64,000 bases of DNA from Amorphus coralli DSM 19760 (lineage in GTDB: Bacteria; Pseudomonadota; Alphaproteobacteria; Rhizobiales; Amorphaceae), in NCBI RefSeq assembly GCF_000374525.1, contig NZ_KB894570.1:372001-436000 (forward strand), read 5' to 3'. A model generated the notes under the pieces. It had not been told where the DNA came from. It saw only the letters and a program-made list of their open reading frames with translations, and did not search any database. Below are positions 26,707-35,808 of the stretch, in pieces (the first letter of the stretch is position 1; each line of letters starts with the position of its first letter). The position numbers and the translations under genes are program-made.

Positions 26707-28968
26707 ATGACAACCAGCGACGTCCTTCTCAGCGAACCACTTCCCGGGAACGGCAACGAGCGAAGCCGCTGGTCGCGCCCGATCCGCCTCGGCGTGATCG
26801 GCCTCTCGCTGCTTTCCGTCACGGTCACCTTCCTGGTGCTGACGGGGCTCACTCCCATCGATCCCACCAACCAGGTGGTTCTCCTGGCGCTGATCGTGAA
26901 CGGCGCCCTGGTGGCCTTGATGCTGCTCGGCGTCGCCTGGGAAATCCGCAGCCTCTGGCTCGCCCGGCGCGCGCGCAAGGCCGGTGCGCGGCTTCATGTG
27001 CGCATCCTGGCACTGTTCTCGCTGATGGCGGTGCTGCCGGCGGCACTGGTCGCCGTCGTGGCCGTCATCACGCTGAACCGGGGGCTCGACCGCTGGTTCG
27101 AGGACCGGACCCGCGACATCGTCGAAAACTCGGTGGCCGTCGCCGACGCCTATATCGAGGAGCACGCACGCGTGCTGCGCGGCGACCTGATCGCCATGTC
27201 GCACGATCTCGACCGGGCACGGCCGATGTACGATCACGAGCCGGCACGGTTCGATTCCTACCTGCAGACCCAGGCTTCGCTGCGCCTGCTGCCCAAGGTG
27301 TTCCTGCTGTCCGGCAGCGGATCGGTGATCACGAGCGCGGTGATCAATCCCGACCTGCAGATCGCCATGCCTCCGGAAGCCGCGCTCCAGCGCGCCGAGG
27401 ACGGCAGCCCGGTGATGATCGCGCCGGGCGATGCAGATCAGGTGGGCGGCATCATCCGGCTCAAGGCCTACGAGGACCTCTACCTCTACATCGCGCGACC
27501 GATGGACCCGCGCGTGCTCGAATATCTGCGCCTGACGCAGGACAACGCGGAGGAATATTCGGCGCTGGACGAAAGCCGGCTGGGCATGCAGGTGGCGTTC
27601 GCCCTGGTCTATGCCGGCGTGACACTGGTGCTGCTGGTGTCGGCGCTCTGGCTGGGCTTCGGCTTCTCCAACCGGCTGGTTCAGCCGATCCGACGCCTGA
27701 TCGACGCGGCCGACGAGGTGTCGCACGGCAACCTCGCCACCGAGGTGCCGATCAATCCGCATGACGGGGATCTGGCTCACCTGGGCGAGACCTTCAACAC
27801 CATGACGACACAGCTCAGGTCGCAGCGGGAAGAGCTGCTGTCGGCCAACGAGCAGATCGACCAGCGGCGCCGCTTCACCGAGGCCGTGCTCGCCGGCGTG
27901 ACCGTCGGCGTGCTGGGCATCGAGCCTGACGGACGGGTCTCGCTGGCCAACCGTTCCGCGCTCGACATCCTGGGCACGCGCGAGGATGCGCTGGTCGGCC
28001 AGTCGCTGCGCGACGGCGTGCCGGAACTGGCGAGCCTGATGGACACCGGGCCGCGCCTCGGCTTCCGCGCCCGCCAGGGCCAGATCACCCTGCACCGGGA
28101 CGGCAAGGAACGCATCGTGGCGGTTCGCATCACCGTCGATCGGGCCGACGCGCGCCACCAGGGCTGGGTGGTGACCTTCGATGACATTTCCGATCTCGTG
28201 TCCGCGCAGCGCACCTCCGCCTGGGCGGACGTGGCCCGGCGCATCGCCCACGAGATCAAGAACCCGCTGACACCGATCCAGCTGTCCGCCGAGCGGCTGA
28301 AGCGGCGCTACGGCAAGCGCATCGAGGACGACCGCGACGTATTCGACCAGTGCATCGACACCATCGTGCGCCAGGTGGGCGACATCGGCCGGATGGTCAA
28401 CGAGTTCTCCTCATTTGCGCGGATGCCGAAACCGGTGATCGAGGAGCGCAATCTTACCGAGGCGGTGCGCGAGGGCGTCTTCCTGCAGAGCGTCGGCCAT
28501 CCCGACGTGCGGGTGGAGACGCATTTCCCGGAAGGCAAGGTGATCGGCTGGTTCGATCACCGTCTGATCGTCCAGGCCATCTCCAACCTGGTGAAGAATG
28601 CCGCGGAATCCATCGAGCAGGTGGACGAGGCGGAGCGGGCGGCAGCGCCCGGCCATATCGATGTCTCGATTCGGACCGAAGACGACGTCCACATCGTCGA
28701 GATCGTCGACAACGGCATCGGTCTTCCGCAGGAAGGCCGCCAGCGCCTCCTGGAGCCCTACATGACCACGCGCGAGAAGGGCACCGGCCTGGGCCTGGCC
28801 ATCGTCGGCAAGATCGCCGAGGACCATGGCGGCCGCGTCGAACTCCTCGATGCCAAGGCGGCCGGTCACGATCACCGCGGCGCCTGCGTCCGCTTCATTC
28901 TCGCCGTCGCCGGTCCCACCGGCGAGGCGGTTCCCGCCCTGCCGGCTTCACCCTCCAATCCGGAATAA
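26707..28968 (+). CDS. ntrY: Nitrogen regulation sensor histidine kinase NtrY
   Basis: A 753-residue membrane sensor kinase. The N-terminus has three to four hydrophobic segments before a periplasmic sensing region of about 180 residues, then another membrane helix (VTLVLLVSALWLGFGF), a HAMP domain (NRLVQPIRRLIDAADEV), and a PAS domain (residues about 390-500). The H box is RRIAHEIKNPLTPIQL with His515 as the phosphorylated residue; the N box is NLVKNAAESI, with DNGIGLP and GTGLGLAIVGKI completing the ATPase. NtrY phosphorylates NtrX and responds to nitrogen and redox status in relatives. Start ATG 26707 gives the family N-terminus. The stop is six bases before ntrX. Confidence 0.95.
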   Translation: MTTSDVLLSEPLPGNGNERSRWSRPIRLGVIGLSLLSVTVTFLVLTGLTPIDPTNQVVLLALIVNGALVALMLLGVAWEIRSLWLARRARKAGARLHVRILALFSLMAVLPAALVAVVAVITLNRGLDRWFEDRTRDIVENSVAVADAYIEEHARVLRGDLIAMSHDLDRARPMYDHEPARFDSYLQTQASLRLLPKVFLLSGSGSVITSAVINPDLQIAMPPEAALQRAEDGSPVMIAPGDADQVGGIIRLKAYEDLYLYIARPMDPRVLEYLRLTQDNAEEYSALDESRLGMQVAFALVYAGVTLVLLVSALWLGFGFSNRLVQPIRRLIDAADEVSHGNLATEVPINPHDGDLAHLGETFNTMTTQLRSQREELLSANEQIDQRRRFTEAVLAGVTVGVLGIEPDGRVSLANRSALDILGTREDALVGQSLRDGVPELASLMDTGPRLGFRARQGQITLHRDGKERIVAVRITVDRADARHQGWVVTFDDISDLVSAQRTSAWADVARRIAHEIKNPLTPIQLSAERLKRRYGKRIEDDRDVFDQCIDTIVRQVGDIGRMVNEFSSFARMPKPVIEERNLTEAVREGVFLQSVGHPDVRVETHFPEGKVIGWFDHRLIVQAISNLVKNAAESIEQVDEAERAAAPGHIDVSIRTEDDVHIVEIVDNGIGLPQEGRQRLLEPYMTTREKGTGLGLAIVGKIAEDHGGRVELLDAKAAGHDHRGACVRFILAVAGPTGEAVPALPASPSNPE

Positions 28969-28974
28969 GGATCC

Positions 28975-30345
28975 ATGGCAACCGACATTCTCATCGTCGA
29001 CGACGAGCGCGACATTCGAGAACTCATCGCCGGCATTCTGGAGGACGAGGGCTTCTCTGCCCGCACCGCCGCTCATTCCGACGAGGCGCTGGAGGCGATC
29101 GCCACCCGCAAGCCGAGCCTGATGTTTCTCGACATCTGGCTGCAGGGCAGCCGGCTCGACGGACTGGCGCTTCTGGACCAGGTGAAGGAGCAGCATCCGA
29201 CCCTGCCCATCGTCATCATTTCCGGCCACGGCAACATCGAGACGGCGGTTTCCGCCATCAAGCGCGGCGCCTACGATTATATCGAGAAGCCGCTGAAGGC
29301 CGACAGGATGATCCTGGCGGCCGAACGGGCGCTGGAAGCCTCCAAGCTGCGCCGGGAGATCGCCGACCTGAAGGCGCGCGCCGGCGAGGCGGGCGAACTG
29401 GTCGGCCAGTCGGCGGCGATGAACACGCTGCGCACGATGATCGACCGTGTGTCGCCGACCAACAGCCGCATCATGCTCACCGGACCGTCCGGGTCCGGCA
29501 AGGAACTGGTGGCACGCTCCATCCACGCGTCGTCGCAGCGCACCGGCGGTCCGTTCGTCATCGTCAACGCCGCCACGATCACCCCGGACCGGGTTGAGGA
29601 GGCGCTGTTCGGCACGGAATCGTCGAACGGCGGGCCGCGCGTGGTGGGGGCGCTGGAGGAGGCCCACGGCGGCACCCTCTATCTCGACGAGATCGCCGAC
29701 ATGCCGCTGGAAACCCAGGGCCGCATCCTGCGGGTCCTGGTGGATCAGACCTTCACCCGGGTCGGCGGTTCCACGCGGGTCCAGGTGGACGTGCGCATCA
29801 TCTCCTCGTCGGCCCGCGACCTGCAGGCGGAGATCGAGGACGGCCGGGTGCGCGAGGACCTGTTCCACCGGCTGAGCGTGGTCCCGATCCGGGTCCCGTC
29901 GCTGGCGGAACGGCGCGAGGACATCCCGGTGCTCGTCGATCACTTCATGCGGCAGATCACCACGGCGGCCGGCCTGCCGGCGCGGCTGATCGGCGAGGAC
30001 GCCATGGCGGTGCTGCAGGCGCACGACTGGCCGGGCAACATCCGGCAGCTGAAGAACAACGTCGAGCGGCTGCTGATCCTGACCCGCGACCAGGACGAGG
30101 ACGAGCCGATCTCCGCGGATCTGCTGCCGTCGGAGGTGGGCGCCCTGGTGCCGCCGCTGTCGTCGGGGCCGGGCGGGGAGCACTTTATGGCCTTGCCTCT
30201 GCGGGACGCCCGCGAGATCTTCGAGCGCGACTATCTGAAGGCCCAGATCAACCGGTTCGGCGGCAACATTTCCCGCACCGCGGAGTTCGTGGGAATGGAA
30301 CGCTCGGCCTTGCATCGCAAGCTGAAGTCGCTAGGCATCGCATAG
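28975..30345 (+). CDS. ntrX: Response regulator NtrX lacking the GAFTGA loop
   Basis: A 456-residue NtrC-family regulator. The receiver domain has the phosphoacceptor Asp53 (LMFLDIWL) and Lys105 (IEKPLK). The AAA+ domain has Walker A GPSGSGKE (170-177) and Walker B LYLDE (235-239). The segment between them reads LFGTESSNGGPRVVGALEEA, so the GAFTGA loop that engages sigma-54 is absent. A Fis-type helix-turn-helix ends the protein (ISRTAEFVGMERSALHRKL). NtrX proteins of several alphaproteobacteria are known to lack this loop and to work with other sigma factors or as repressors. Start ATG 28975 has AAGGA just upstream. It is cotranscribed with ntrY. Confidence 0.95.
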   Translation: MATDILIVDDERDIRELIAGILEDEGFSARTAAHSDEALEAIATRKPSLMFLDIWLQGSRLDGLALLDQVKEQHPTLPIVIISGHGNIETAVSAIKRGAYDYIEKPLKADRMILAAERALEASKLRREIADLKARAGEAGELVGQSAAMNTLRTMIDRVSPTNSRIMLTGPSGSGKELVARSIHASSQRTGGPFVIVNAATITPDRVEEALFGTESSNGGPRVVGALEEAHGGTLYLDEIADMPLETQGRILRVLVDQTFTRVGGSTRVQVDVRIISSSARDLQAEIEDGRVREDLFHRLSVVPIRVPSLAERREDIPVLVDHFMRQITTAAGLPARLIGEDAMAVLQAHDWPGNIRQLKNNVERLLILTRDQDEDEPISADLLPSEVGALVPPLSSGPGGEHFMALPLRDAREIFERDYLKAQINRFGGNISRTAEFVGMERSALHRKLKSLGIA

Positions 30346-30441
30346 CACAAAACCGCCGAACCGATCGGCGCCTGTGGGTGATCTGGCTGTGAGCGCGGAC
30401 GACGACGCCGGAACGGCGTCCGGTCCCGTGAGCGAGGGCGA

Positions 30442-31818
30442 ATGCGCATCGTGATTTGTGGGGCCGGGCAGGTCGGTTTCGGCATTGCCGAGAAGCTCGC
30501 CCAGGAGGAGAACGACGTGTCGGTGATCGACACGTCGGCCCGGCTCGTGAGCATCATTCGCGACACACTCGATGTGCGCGGCGTGGTGGGCTACGGCTCG
30601 CATCCCGACGTGCTGGCCCAGGCCGGGGCGGAAGATGCCGACATGCTGATCGCGGTGACCCAGGCCGACGAGGTCAACATGGTCGCCTGCCAGGTGGCGC
30701 ACACGCTGTTCAACGTGCCCACCAAGATCGCCCGGGTGCGCGCTCAGAGCTACCTGCAGCCGCACTACTCCGACCTGTTCGCCCGCGATCATCTGCCCAT
30801 CGACGTGATCATCTCGCCGGAAATCGAGGTCGGCGAGACGGTGCTCCGCCGGCTGTCGCTGCCGGGCGCGGTGGAGACAGTGAAGTTCGCCGACGGCGCG
30901 GTGCTGGTGGTGGGCATCCTGTGCAACGAGGACTGTCCGGTCATCGACACGCCGCTGCGGCAGCTGACCGAGCTGTTCCCGGACCTCGGTGCCGTCGTCA
31001 CCGGCGTGTTCCGCAACGGCCGGCTGTTCGTGCCGCAGAGCGACGACACGATCATGATGGGCGACCTGGTCTACGTGGTCGCCCGGGTCGACCAGGTGCG
31101 CCGCACGCTGGGCATCTTCGGCCACGACGAGCCGGAGGCGAAGCGCGTGGTGATCGCCGGCGGCGGCCATATCGGCGCCTACGTGGCCGGCGAGCTGGAG
31201 CGCCGCAAGCCGGACGTGAAGGTGAAGATCATCGAGCAGTCGCGCCAGCGCGCCGTCGACATCGCCGACGAGCTGCGCCGCACGGTGATCCTGCACGGCT
31301 CGTCGCTCGACCAGGACATCCTGCGCGAGGCCGATATCACCGATGCCGACGTGATGGTGGCGGTCACCAACGACGACCAGGCCAACATCATCGCCGGCGT
31401 GATGGCCAAGACGCTGGGCTGCAAGCGCAACCTGAGCCTGATCAACAACGCCAGCTATCCCGCCTTCGCCCATGCGCTCGGGATCGACGCCTACGTGAAC
31501 CCGCGGGCGGTGACGATCTCGCGCGTCCTGCGGCATGTGCGCCGGGGCCGCATCCGGTCGGTCCATTCCTTGCAGAACGGTGCAGCGGAAGTGATCGAGG
31601 CGGAGGCGCTGGACACCTCGTCCCTGGTGGGCAAGCCGCTCAGGGACCTGAACCTTCCGGCGGGTATCCGCATCGGGGCGATCTACCGGCGCAAGCAGGC
31701 GATCACCCCGGAGGGCGATACCCAGATCATGCCCCGCGACCGGGTGGTGATCTTCGCGCTCGCCGAGCGCGTCCGGCAGGTGGAGCAGATGTTCCGGGTG
31801 AGCCTCGAATTCTTCTGA
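30442..31818 (+). CDS. trkA: Trk potassium uptake regulatory subunit TrkA
   Basis: A 458-residue cytoplasmic, NAD-binding regulator of Trk/Ktr potassium channels. It contains two tandem RCK units, each with a Rossmann fold: MRIVICGAGQVGFGIAEKL at the start and KRVVIAGGGHIGAYVAGEL in the middle. Each is followed by a TrkA-C domain (VVGILCNEDCPVIDTPLRQL and EAEALDTSSLVGKPLRDL). Length equals E. coli TrkA. GAGGGCGA precedes ATG 30442. It lies 96 bases after ntrX, the usual order in Rhizobiales. The partner TrkH is not in the window. Confidence 0.96.
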   Translation: MRIVICGAGQVGFGIAEKLAQEENDVSVIDTSARLVSIIRDTLDVRGVVGYGSHPDVLAQAGAEDADMLIAVTQADEVNMVACQVAHTLFNVPTKIARVRAQSYLQPHYSDLFARDHLPIDVIISPEIEVGETVLRRLSLPGAVETVKFADGAVLVVGILCNEDCPVIDTPLRQLTELFPDLGAVVTGVFRNGRLFVPQSDDTIMMGDLVYVVARVDQVRRTLGIFGHDEPEAKRVVIAGGGHIGAYVAGELERRKPDVKVKIIEQSRQRAVDIADELRRTVILHGSSLDQDILREADITDADVMVAVTNDDQANIIAGVMAKTLGCKRNLSLINNASYPAFAHALGIDAYVNPRAVTISRVLRHVRRGRIRSVHSLQNGAAEVIEAEALDTSSLVGKPLRDLNLPAGIRIGAIYRRKQAITPEGDTQIMPRDRVVIFALAERVRQVEQMFRVSLEFF

Positions 31819-31882
31819 GCGTCGCGGCGCCGCGGGAACGGCGCGCGCCGTTCGGCGTCCAGTCTATGCAAGTGGAGTGATC

Positions 31883-32746
31883 ATGAGCCGCATCGCCTAC
31901 GTCAACGGCCGCTACCGGCCCCACGATCTCGCGACCGTCCACATCGAGGATCGTGGCTACCAGTTCGCGGACGGGGTCTACGAGGTGTGCGAGGTCAAGG
32001 ATGGCGCGCTGATCGACACCACGCGCCACCTGGCGCGGCTGGAGCGCTCGCTGTCGGAACTGGAGATTCCCGAGCCGATGGGCCGCAAGCCGCTGGTGGC
32101 GGTGATGCGCGAGGTTGTGCGCCGCAACCGGGTCAGGAACGGCATGGTCTACATCCAGGTCACCCGGGGCGTTGCGCCGCGCGAGCACACCTACCCGATG
32201 GCCGGCACGCCGTCCGCGCTGGTGATCACGGCGCGCGCCGCCGACCCGCGCAAGGCGGCGAAGACGGCGGAAAACGGCGTCGCCGTGATCTCCGTGCCGG
32301 ACAACCGCTGGGAGCGGGTGGACATCAAGTCGGTGTCGCTGCTGCCCAACGTGATGGCCAAGGAGAAGGCGAAGCGGGCAGGGGCCAAAGAGGCCTGGTT
32401 CGTGGATGCCGACGGCTACGTGACGGAAGGCTCGTCCACCAATGCGTGGATCGTGACGGCGGACGGCGCGCTGGTGACGCGCCCGGCCGAGCACGGCATC
32501 CTGAAGGGCATCACCCGGGCGGCGATCCTGGACCTTGCGCAGCGCGACAACCTCACCGTCGAGGAGCGTCCGTTCACGCTGGAGGAAGCCTACGCGGCGC
32601 GCGAGGCCTTCATCACCGCCGCGACGACGCTTGTGATGCCGGTGGTGCGCATCGACGACCACGCCATCGGCAACGGCCAGCCCGGCTCGATCGCCAGCGG
32701 GCTGCGCGAACGGTTCCACGAGGTGGTGGAAGTCACTGCCGTTTGA
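31883..32746 (+). CDS. dat: D-amino acid aminotransferase
   Basis: A 287-residue fold-type IV PLP aminotransferase. Family marks: YQFADGVYEVCEVKDG near the start, HLARLERSLSELEI, the catalytic Lys region DIKSVSLLPNVMAKEKAK, WFVDADGYVTEGSSTNAWIV and HGILKGITRAAIL. These match D-alanine aminotransferases, which make D-glutamate and D-alanine for peptidoglycan, better than IlvE. ATG 31883 is preferred over the GTG at 31877 because GGAG lies six bases before it. The position between trkA and hfq is conserved in Rhizobiales. Confidence 0.9.
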   Translation: MSRIAYVNGRYRPHDLATVHIEDRGYQFADGVYEVCEVKDGALIDTTRHLARLERSLSELEIPEPMGRKPLVAVMREVVRRNRVRNGMVYIQVTRGVAPREHTYPMAGTPSALVITARAADPRKAAKTAENGVAVISVPDNRWERVDIKSVSLLPNVMAKEKAKRAGAKEAWFVDADGYVTEGSSTNAWIVTADGALVTRPAEHGILKGITRAAILDLAQRDNLTVEERPFTLEEAYAAREAFITAATTLVMPVVRIDDHAIGNGQPGSIASGLRERFHEVVEVTAV

Positions 32747-32935
32747 TGAAGCCGTGGCAGAGATGGCACGGACCGTGCAGCGATCGGGTCTGCGAGCCCG
32801 GCTCGTTTTCGACGTTGCGAACGAAAAGGAGACCGACCATCTAACTCAGACTGAAGCCCCATAACGGTGGGGGGCGCCCGCGGCGAAGAGGGCGTCCGCA
32901 CAACGAACCACCCCATAAGAAGGGAATGCAAACTT

Positions 32936-33184
32936 ATGGCTGACCGGACACAAAACCTACAAGACACCTTTCTGAACTATGTCCGCAAGAACAAGACTCC
33001 GCTGACAATCTTCCTTGTGAATGGTGTCAAGCTCCAGGGCGTGGTGACCTGGTTCGACAACTTCTGCGTCCTGCTGCGGCGCGACGGACATTCACAACTC
33101 GTCTACAAGCACGCGATCTCGACCGTCATGCCGAACCAGCCGGTTCAGCTCTTCGATCCGACCGACGAGACTGCCGGAGGCTGA
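32936..33184 (+). CDS. hfq: RNA chaperone Hfq
   Basis: An 82-residue Sm-like protein forming hexamers that pair small RNAs with mRNAs. The Sm1 motif is seen in [21 protein letters not shown] and [16 protein letters not shown]; the Sm2 motif is [10 protein letters not shown], containing the conserved YKHA uridine-binding site. The distal-face NLQD segment is at residues 7-10. The C-terminal tail is short and acidic, as in other alphaproteobacteria. ATG 32936 is preceded by AAGAAGGGA at a slightly long spacing. The 189-base gap after dat probably holds its own promoter. The stop codon directly abuts hflX. Confidence 0.97.
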   Translation: MADRTQNLQDTFLNYVRKNKTPLTIFLVNGVKLQGVVTWFDNFCVLLRRDGHSQLVYKHAISTVMPNQPVQLFDPTDETAGG

Positions 33185-34564
33185 TTGGAACACCGTCCTC
33201 CCGAGACGTCCCTGACGACCCGCCCGGCACCCGATGGCGTGGCGGAGGGGACAGGGGCGCGTACGCGCGCCCTGGTCATCCTTCCGGACCTGAAGCAGCC
33301 GGTCGACGCGCGTGCCGCGTCGGCCGGCTCGCCGGTGCCGGAGCGCTCTCCCGACGCACGGCTTGAGGAGGCCATCGGCCTCGCGCTCGCCATCGATCTC
33401 GACGTCGTCGCCTCCGGCATCGTCAAACTGGCGACGCAGCGTCCTGCGACGCTGTTCGGCACCGGCAAGGTTGAGGAGCTCAAGCTCCAGGTGACCACGG
33501 CCGAGGCCAGCCTGGTTGTCGTCGACTACCCGCTTTCCCCCGTCCAGCAGCGCAACCTGGAACGCGCCTGGGGCGTGAAGGTCCTCGATCGGACCGCCCT
33601 GATCCTGGAGATCTTCGGCGACCGCGCGAACACCCGCGAAGGCGCGCTGCAGGTCGAGCTTGCCCATCTCCAGTGGCAGAAGAGCCGGCTGGTGCGCTCC
33701 TGGACCCATCTGGAACGCCAGCGCGGCGGCTACGGCTTTCTCGGCGGCCCCGGCGAGACCCAGATCGAGGCCGACCGCCGGCAGATCCAGGAGCGGATCA
33801 CGCGGCTCGAGCGCGACCTGGAGGACGTGCGGCGGACGCGCAGCCTGCACCGCAAGAAGCGCAGCCGGATGGACCAGCCGGTGGTGGCGCTCGTCGGCTA
33901 CACCAATGCCGGCAAGTCCACGCTGTTCAACCGGCTCACCCACAGCGAGGTGCGCGCCCAGGACCTGCTGTTCGCAACGCTCGACCCAACCCTGCGCCGG
34001 GTGAAGCTGCCGCACGGCATGGAAATCGTGCTGTCCGACACGGTGGGCTTCATTTCCGATCTGCCGACCCACCTGGTGGCCGCCTTCCGGGCGACGCTGG
34101 AAGAGGTCGTGGAAGCGGACCTGATCCTGCACGTCCGCGACATTGCGCATCCGGACACGGCGGCCCAGGCGTCCGACGTGGAGGCGACACTCGCTGCACT
34201 CGGGATCGATGCGCAGGAGCCCGGCCGGCTGATCGAGGTCTGGAACAAGATCGATCTTCTGGGCGATGCCCAGCGCGAGCGGATGCTGGCGGAAACCGGC
34301 ACCGAAACGGTTGCGGTGTCCGCACTCACCGGGCTTGGCGTCGATCGGCTGCTCGACACGATCGAGGGCCGGCTGACGGAGGGCCGGCGCGAGGCCAAGG
34401 TGAGCCTGCCGTCCGAGGACGGTGAGCTTCTGGCCTGGCTCTACCGCACCACCGAGGTTCTGGAGCGCGTCGACAAGGACGACACGATCCGGCTGACGGT
34501 GCGCATACCGCATTCGGCGGCGGACCGGTTCCAGGAGCGGGCAGGGGCCTACGTCATTACCTGA
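33185..34564 (+). CDS. hflX: Ribosome-associated GTPase HflX
   Basis: A 459-residue GTPase that splits or rescues stalled 70S ribosomes under stress. The N-terminal HflX domain contains RPATLFGTGKVEEL and VVDYPLSPVQQRNLE, with GGYGFLGGPGETQIEADRR (about residue 185) at the linker helix. The G domain has G1 GYTNAGKSTLFN, G3 DTVGFI and G4 NKID. The apparent start is TTG 33185, immediately after the hfq stop, with GGAGG only four bases before it; the spacing is short, so translation may be coupled to hfq. Converges with mazG, 24 bases apart, with no clear terminator. Confidence 0.95.
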   Translation: MEHRPPETSLTTRPAPDGVAEGTGARTRALVILPDLKQPVDARAASAGSPVPERSPDARLEEAIGLALAIDLDVVASGIVKLATQRPATLFGTGKVEELKLQVTTAEASLVVVDYPLSPVQQRNLERAWGVKVLDRTALILEIFGDRANTREGALQVELAHLQWQKSRLVRSWTHLERQRGGYGFLGGPGETQIEADRRQIQERITRLERDLEDVRRTRSLHRKKRSRMDQPVVALVGYTNAGKSTLFNRLTHSEVRAQDLLFATLDPTLRRVKLPHGMEIVLSDTVGFISDLPTHLVAAFRATLEEVVEADLILHVRDIAHPDTAAQASDVEATLAALGIDAQEPGRLIEVWNKIDLLGDAQRERMLAETGTETVAVSALTGLGVDRLLDTIEGRLTEGRREAKVSLPSEDGELLAWLYRTTEVLERVDKDDTIRLTVRIPHSAADRFQERAGAYVIT

Positions 34565-34588
34565 CGGCCGCGGGCGGCCTCCCCGCCG

Positions 34589-35425
34589 CTACGACCGCTC
34601 GCGCGTCTTGGCGTCCTGCCAGAGCGCTTCCATCTCGTCCAGGCTCGCGTCCTCGATCGTCCGGTCAGCGGCCTGAAGCCCGGTCTCGATGTGGCGGAAG
34701 CGGCGGCGGAACTTCTCGTTTGTGCCGCGCAGCGCATCCTCCGGATCGACGTTGAGGTGACGGGCGAGATTGGCCACGGCGAAGAGCAGGTCGCCGACCT
34801 CCTCGGCAACAGCCGCATCGCCGCGCGACCCGGTGGCGAGAGCCTCCTCGAGCTCGTCGATCTCCTCTCGGATCTTGGCGAACACGGGTCCCGGCTCGCC
34901 CCAGTCGAAGCCGACCTTCGCGGCCTTCTTCTGCAGCTTTTCGGCGCGGGTGAGCGCGGGCAGGGCGGCCGGTACGTCGTCGAGCCGTCCCTTGGCGGCG
35001 AGAGCCTCCACCGTAACACCGGCGCGTTCGGCCTTGAGCCGCTTCTCCTCGGCCTTGATCTCGTCCCACAGCGCCTTGACCCGCTCGGGCGGCAGATCGC
35101 GCGCGTCGCCGAACACGTGCGGATGGCGGCGGACAAGCTTTTCCGTGATGGCCTCCACGACGCCGCCGAAATCGAAGGCGCCGTCTTCCTCGGCCATGCG
35201 GGCATGGAAGACAACCTGGAGCAGCAGATCGCCGAGTTCGTCACGCAGATCCTCGCTGTCGCCGCGTTCGATCGCGTCGGCGACCTCGTAGGCCTCCTCG
35301 ATCGTGTAGGGCACGATGGTCGCGAAGGTCTGCTGCACGTCCCACGGGCACCCGGTCTCCGGGTCGCGCAGGCGCGCCATGATCTCGATGAGGCGCGCGA
35401 TGTCGCGCGAAGGCGTGATCGTCAT
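34589..35425 (-). CDS. mazG: Nucleoside triphosphate pyrophosphohydrolase MazG
   Basis: A 278-residue all-alpha house-cleaning enzyme that hydrolyses NTPs to NMPs. Two MazG domains are visible. The first has DPETGCPWD and EEAYEVADAIERGD followed by DLRDELGDLLLQVVFHARM, and the second has KIREEIDELEEAL and AVAEEVGDLLFAVANLARHL, giving the EExxE...ExxD metal motif twice. KVGFDWGEPGPVFAKI links the two. ATG 35425 overlaps the stop of the upstream Rdx gene by four bases (ATGA), implying coupled translation. It converges with hflX. Confidence 0.95.
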   Translation of the reverse strand: MTITPSRDIARLIEIMARLRDPETGCPWDVQQTFATIVPYTIEEAYEVADAIERGDSEDLRDELGDLLLQVVFHARMAEEDGAFDFGGVVEAITEKLVRRHPHVFGDARDLPPERVKALWDEIKAEEKRLKAERAGVTVEALAAKGRLDDVPAALPALTRAEKLQKKAAKVGFDWGEPGPVFAKIREEIDELEEALATGSRGDAAVAEEVGDLLFAVANLARHLNVDPEDALRGTNEKFRRRFRHIETGLQAADRTIEDASLDEMEALWQDAKTRERS

Positions 35426-35724
35426 TCGGAGCCTTGCGTGCCGGAGGAACGGTCGATGTGGCCAAGATCGCGATCGGGATCCATGTGATCGCGCACGCGC
35501 TGCTTGAGCGCCTTCACGTCGGGAAAGCCACCGTCGCGCACGCGCTCCCACACAAGCGTCCCGTCGATCTCGATGGTGAAGATGCCACCGGTCCCGGGAA
35601 TCAGCGTGACTGCGCCGAGCTCCTCGGAAAAGGTCGACAGGAGTTCCTGCGCCATCCAGGCGGAGCGGAGCATCCAGTTGCACTGGCGGCAGTAGGTGAT
35701 GGTGATGCGGGGCTTGTCGATCAT
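35422..35724 (-). CDS. SelT/SelW/SelH family (Rdx) thioredoxin-like protein
   Basis: A 100-residue protein with the Rdx-family N-terminus ITYCRQCNWMLRSAWMAQELL, where CxxC (CRQC) replaces the CxxU of eukaryotic SelW. Later motifs are FTIEIDGTLVWER and the FPDVKALKQRVRD segment, both typical of bacterial members. These small thioredoxin-fold proteins are presumed redox adaptors, with no established bacterial partner. ATG 35724 precedes the first strand directly. Its stop overlaps the mazG start by four bases, so the two are cotranscribed. The first PACE-like gene ends 84 bases upstream. Confidence 0.9.
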   Translation of the reverse strand: MIDKPRITITYCRQCNWMLRSAWMAQELLSTFSEELGAVTLIPGTGGIFTIEIDGTLVWERVRDGGFPDVKALKQRVRDHMDPDRDLGHIDRSSGTQGSE

Positions 35725-35808
35725 GGGCGACAGACTCGGGCGAGGGGGCGTCGAATGCAAGCCGAAGAAAGGGCCTGGAAGGGCGCACCGGCCTGGTCCA
35801 GGTGGAGC

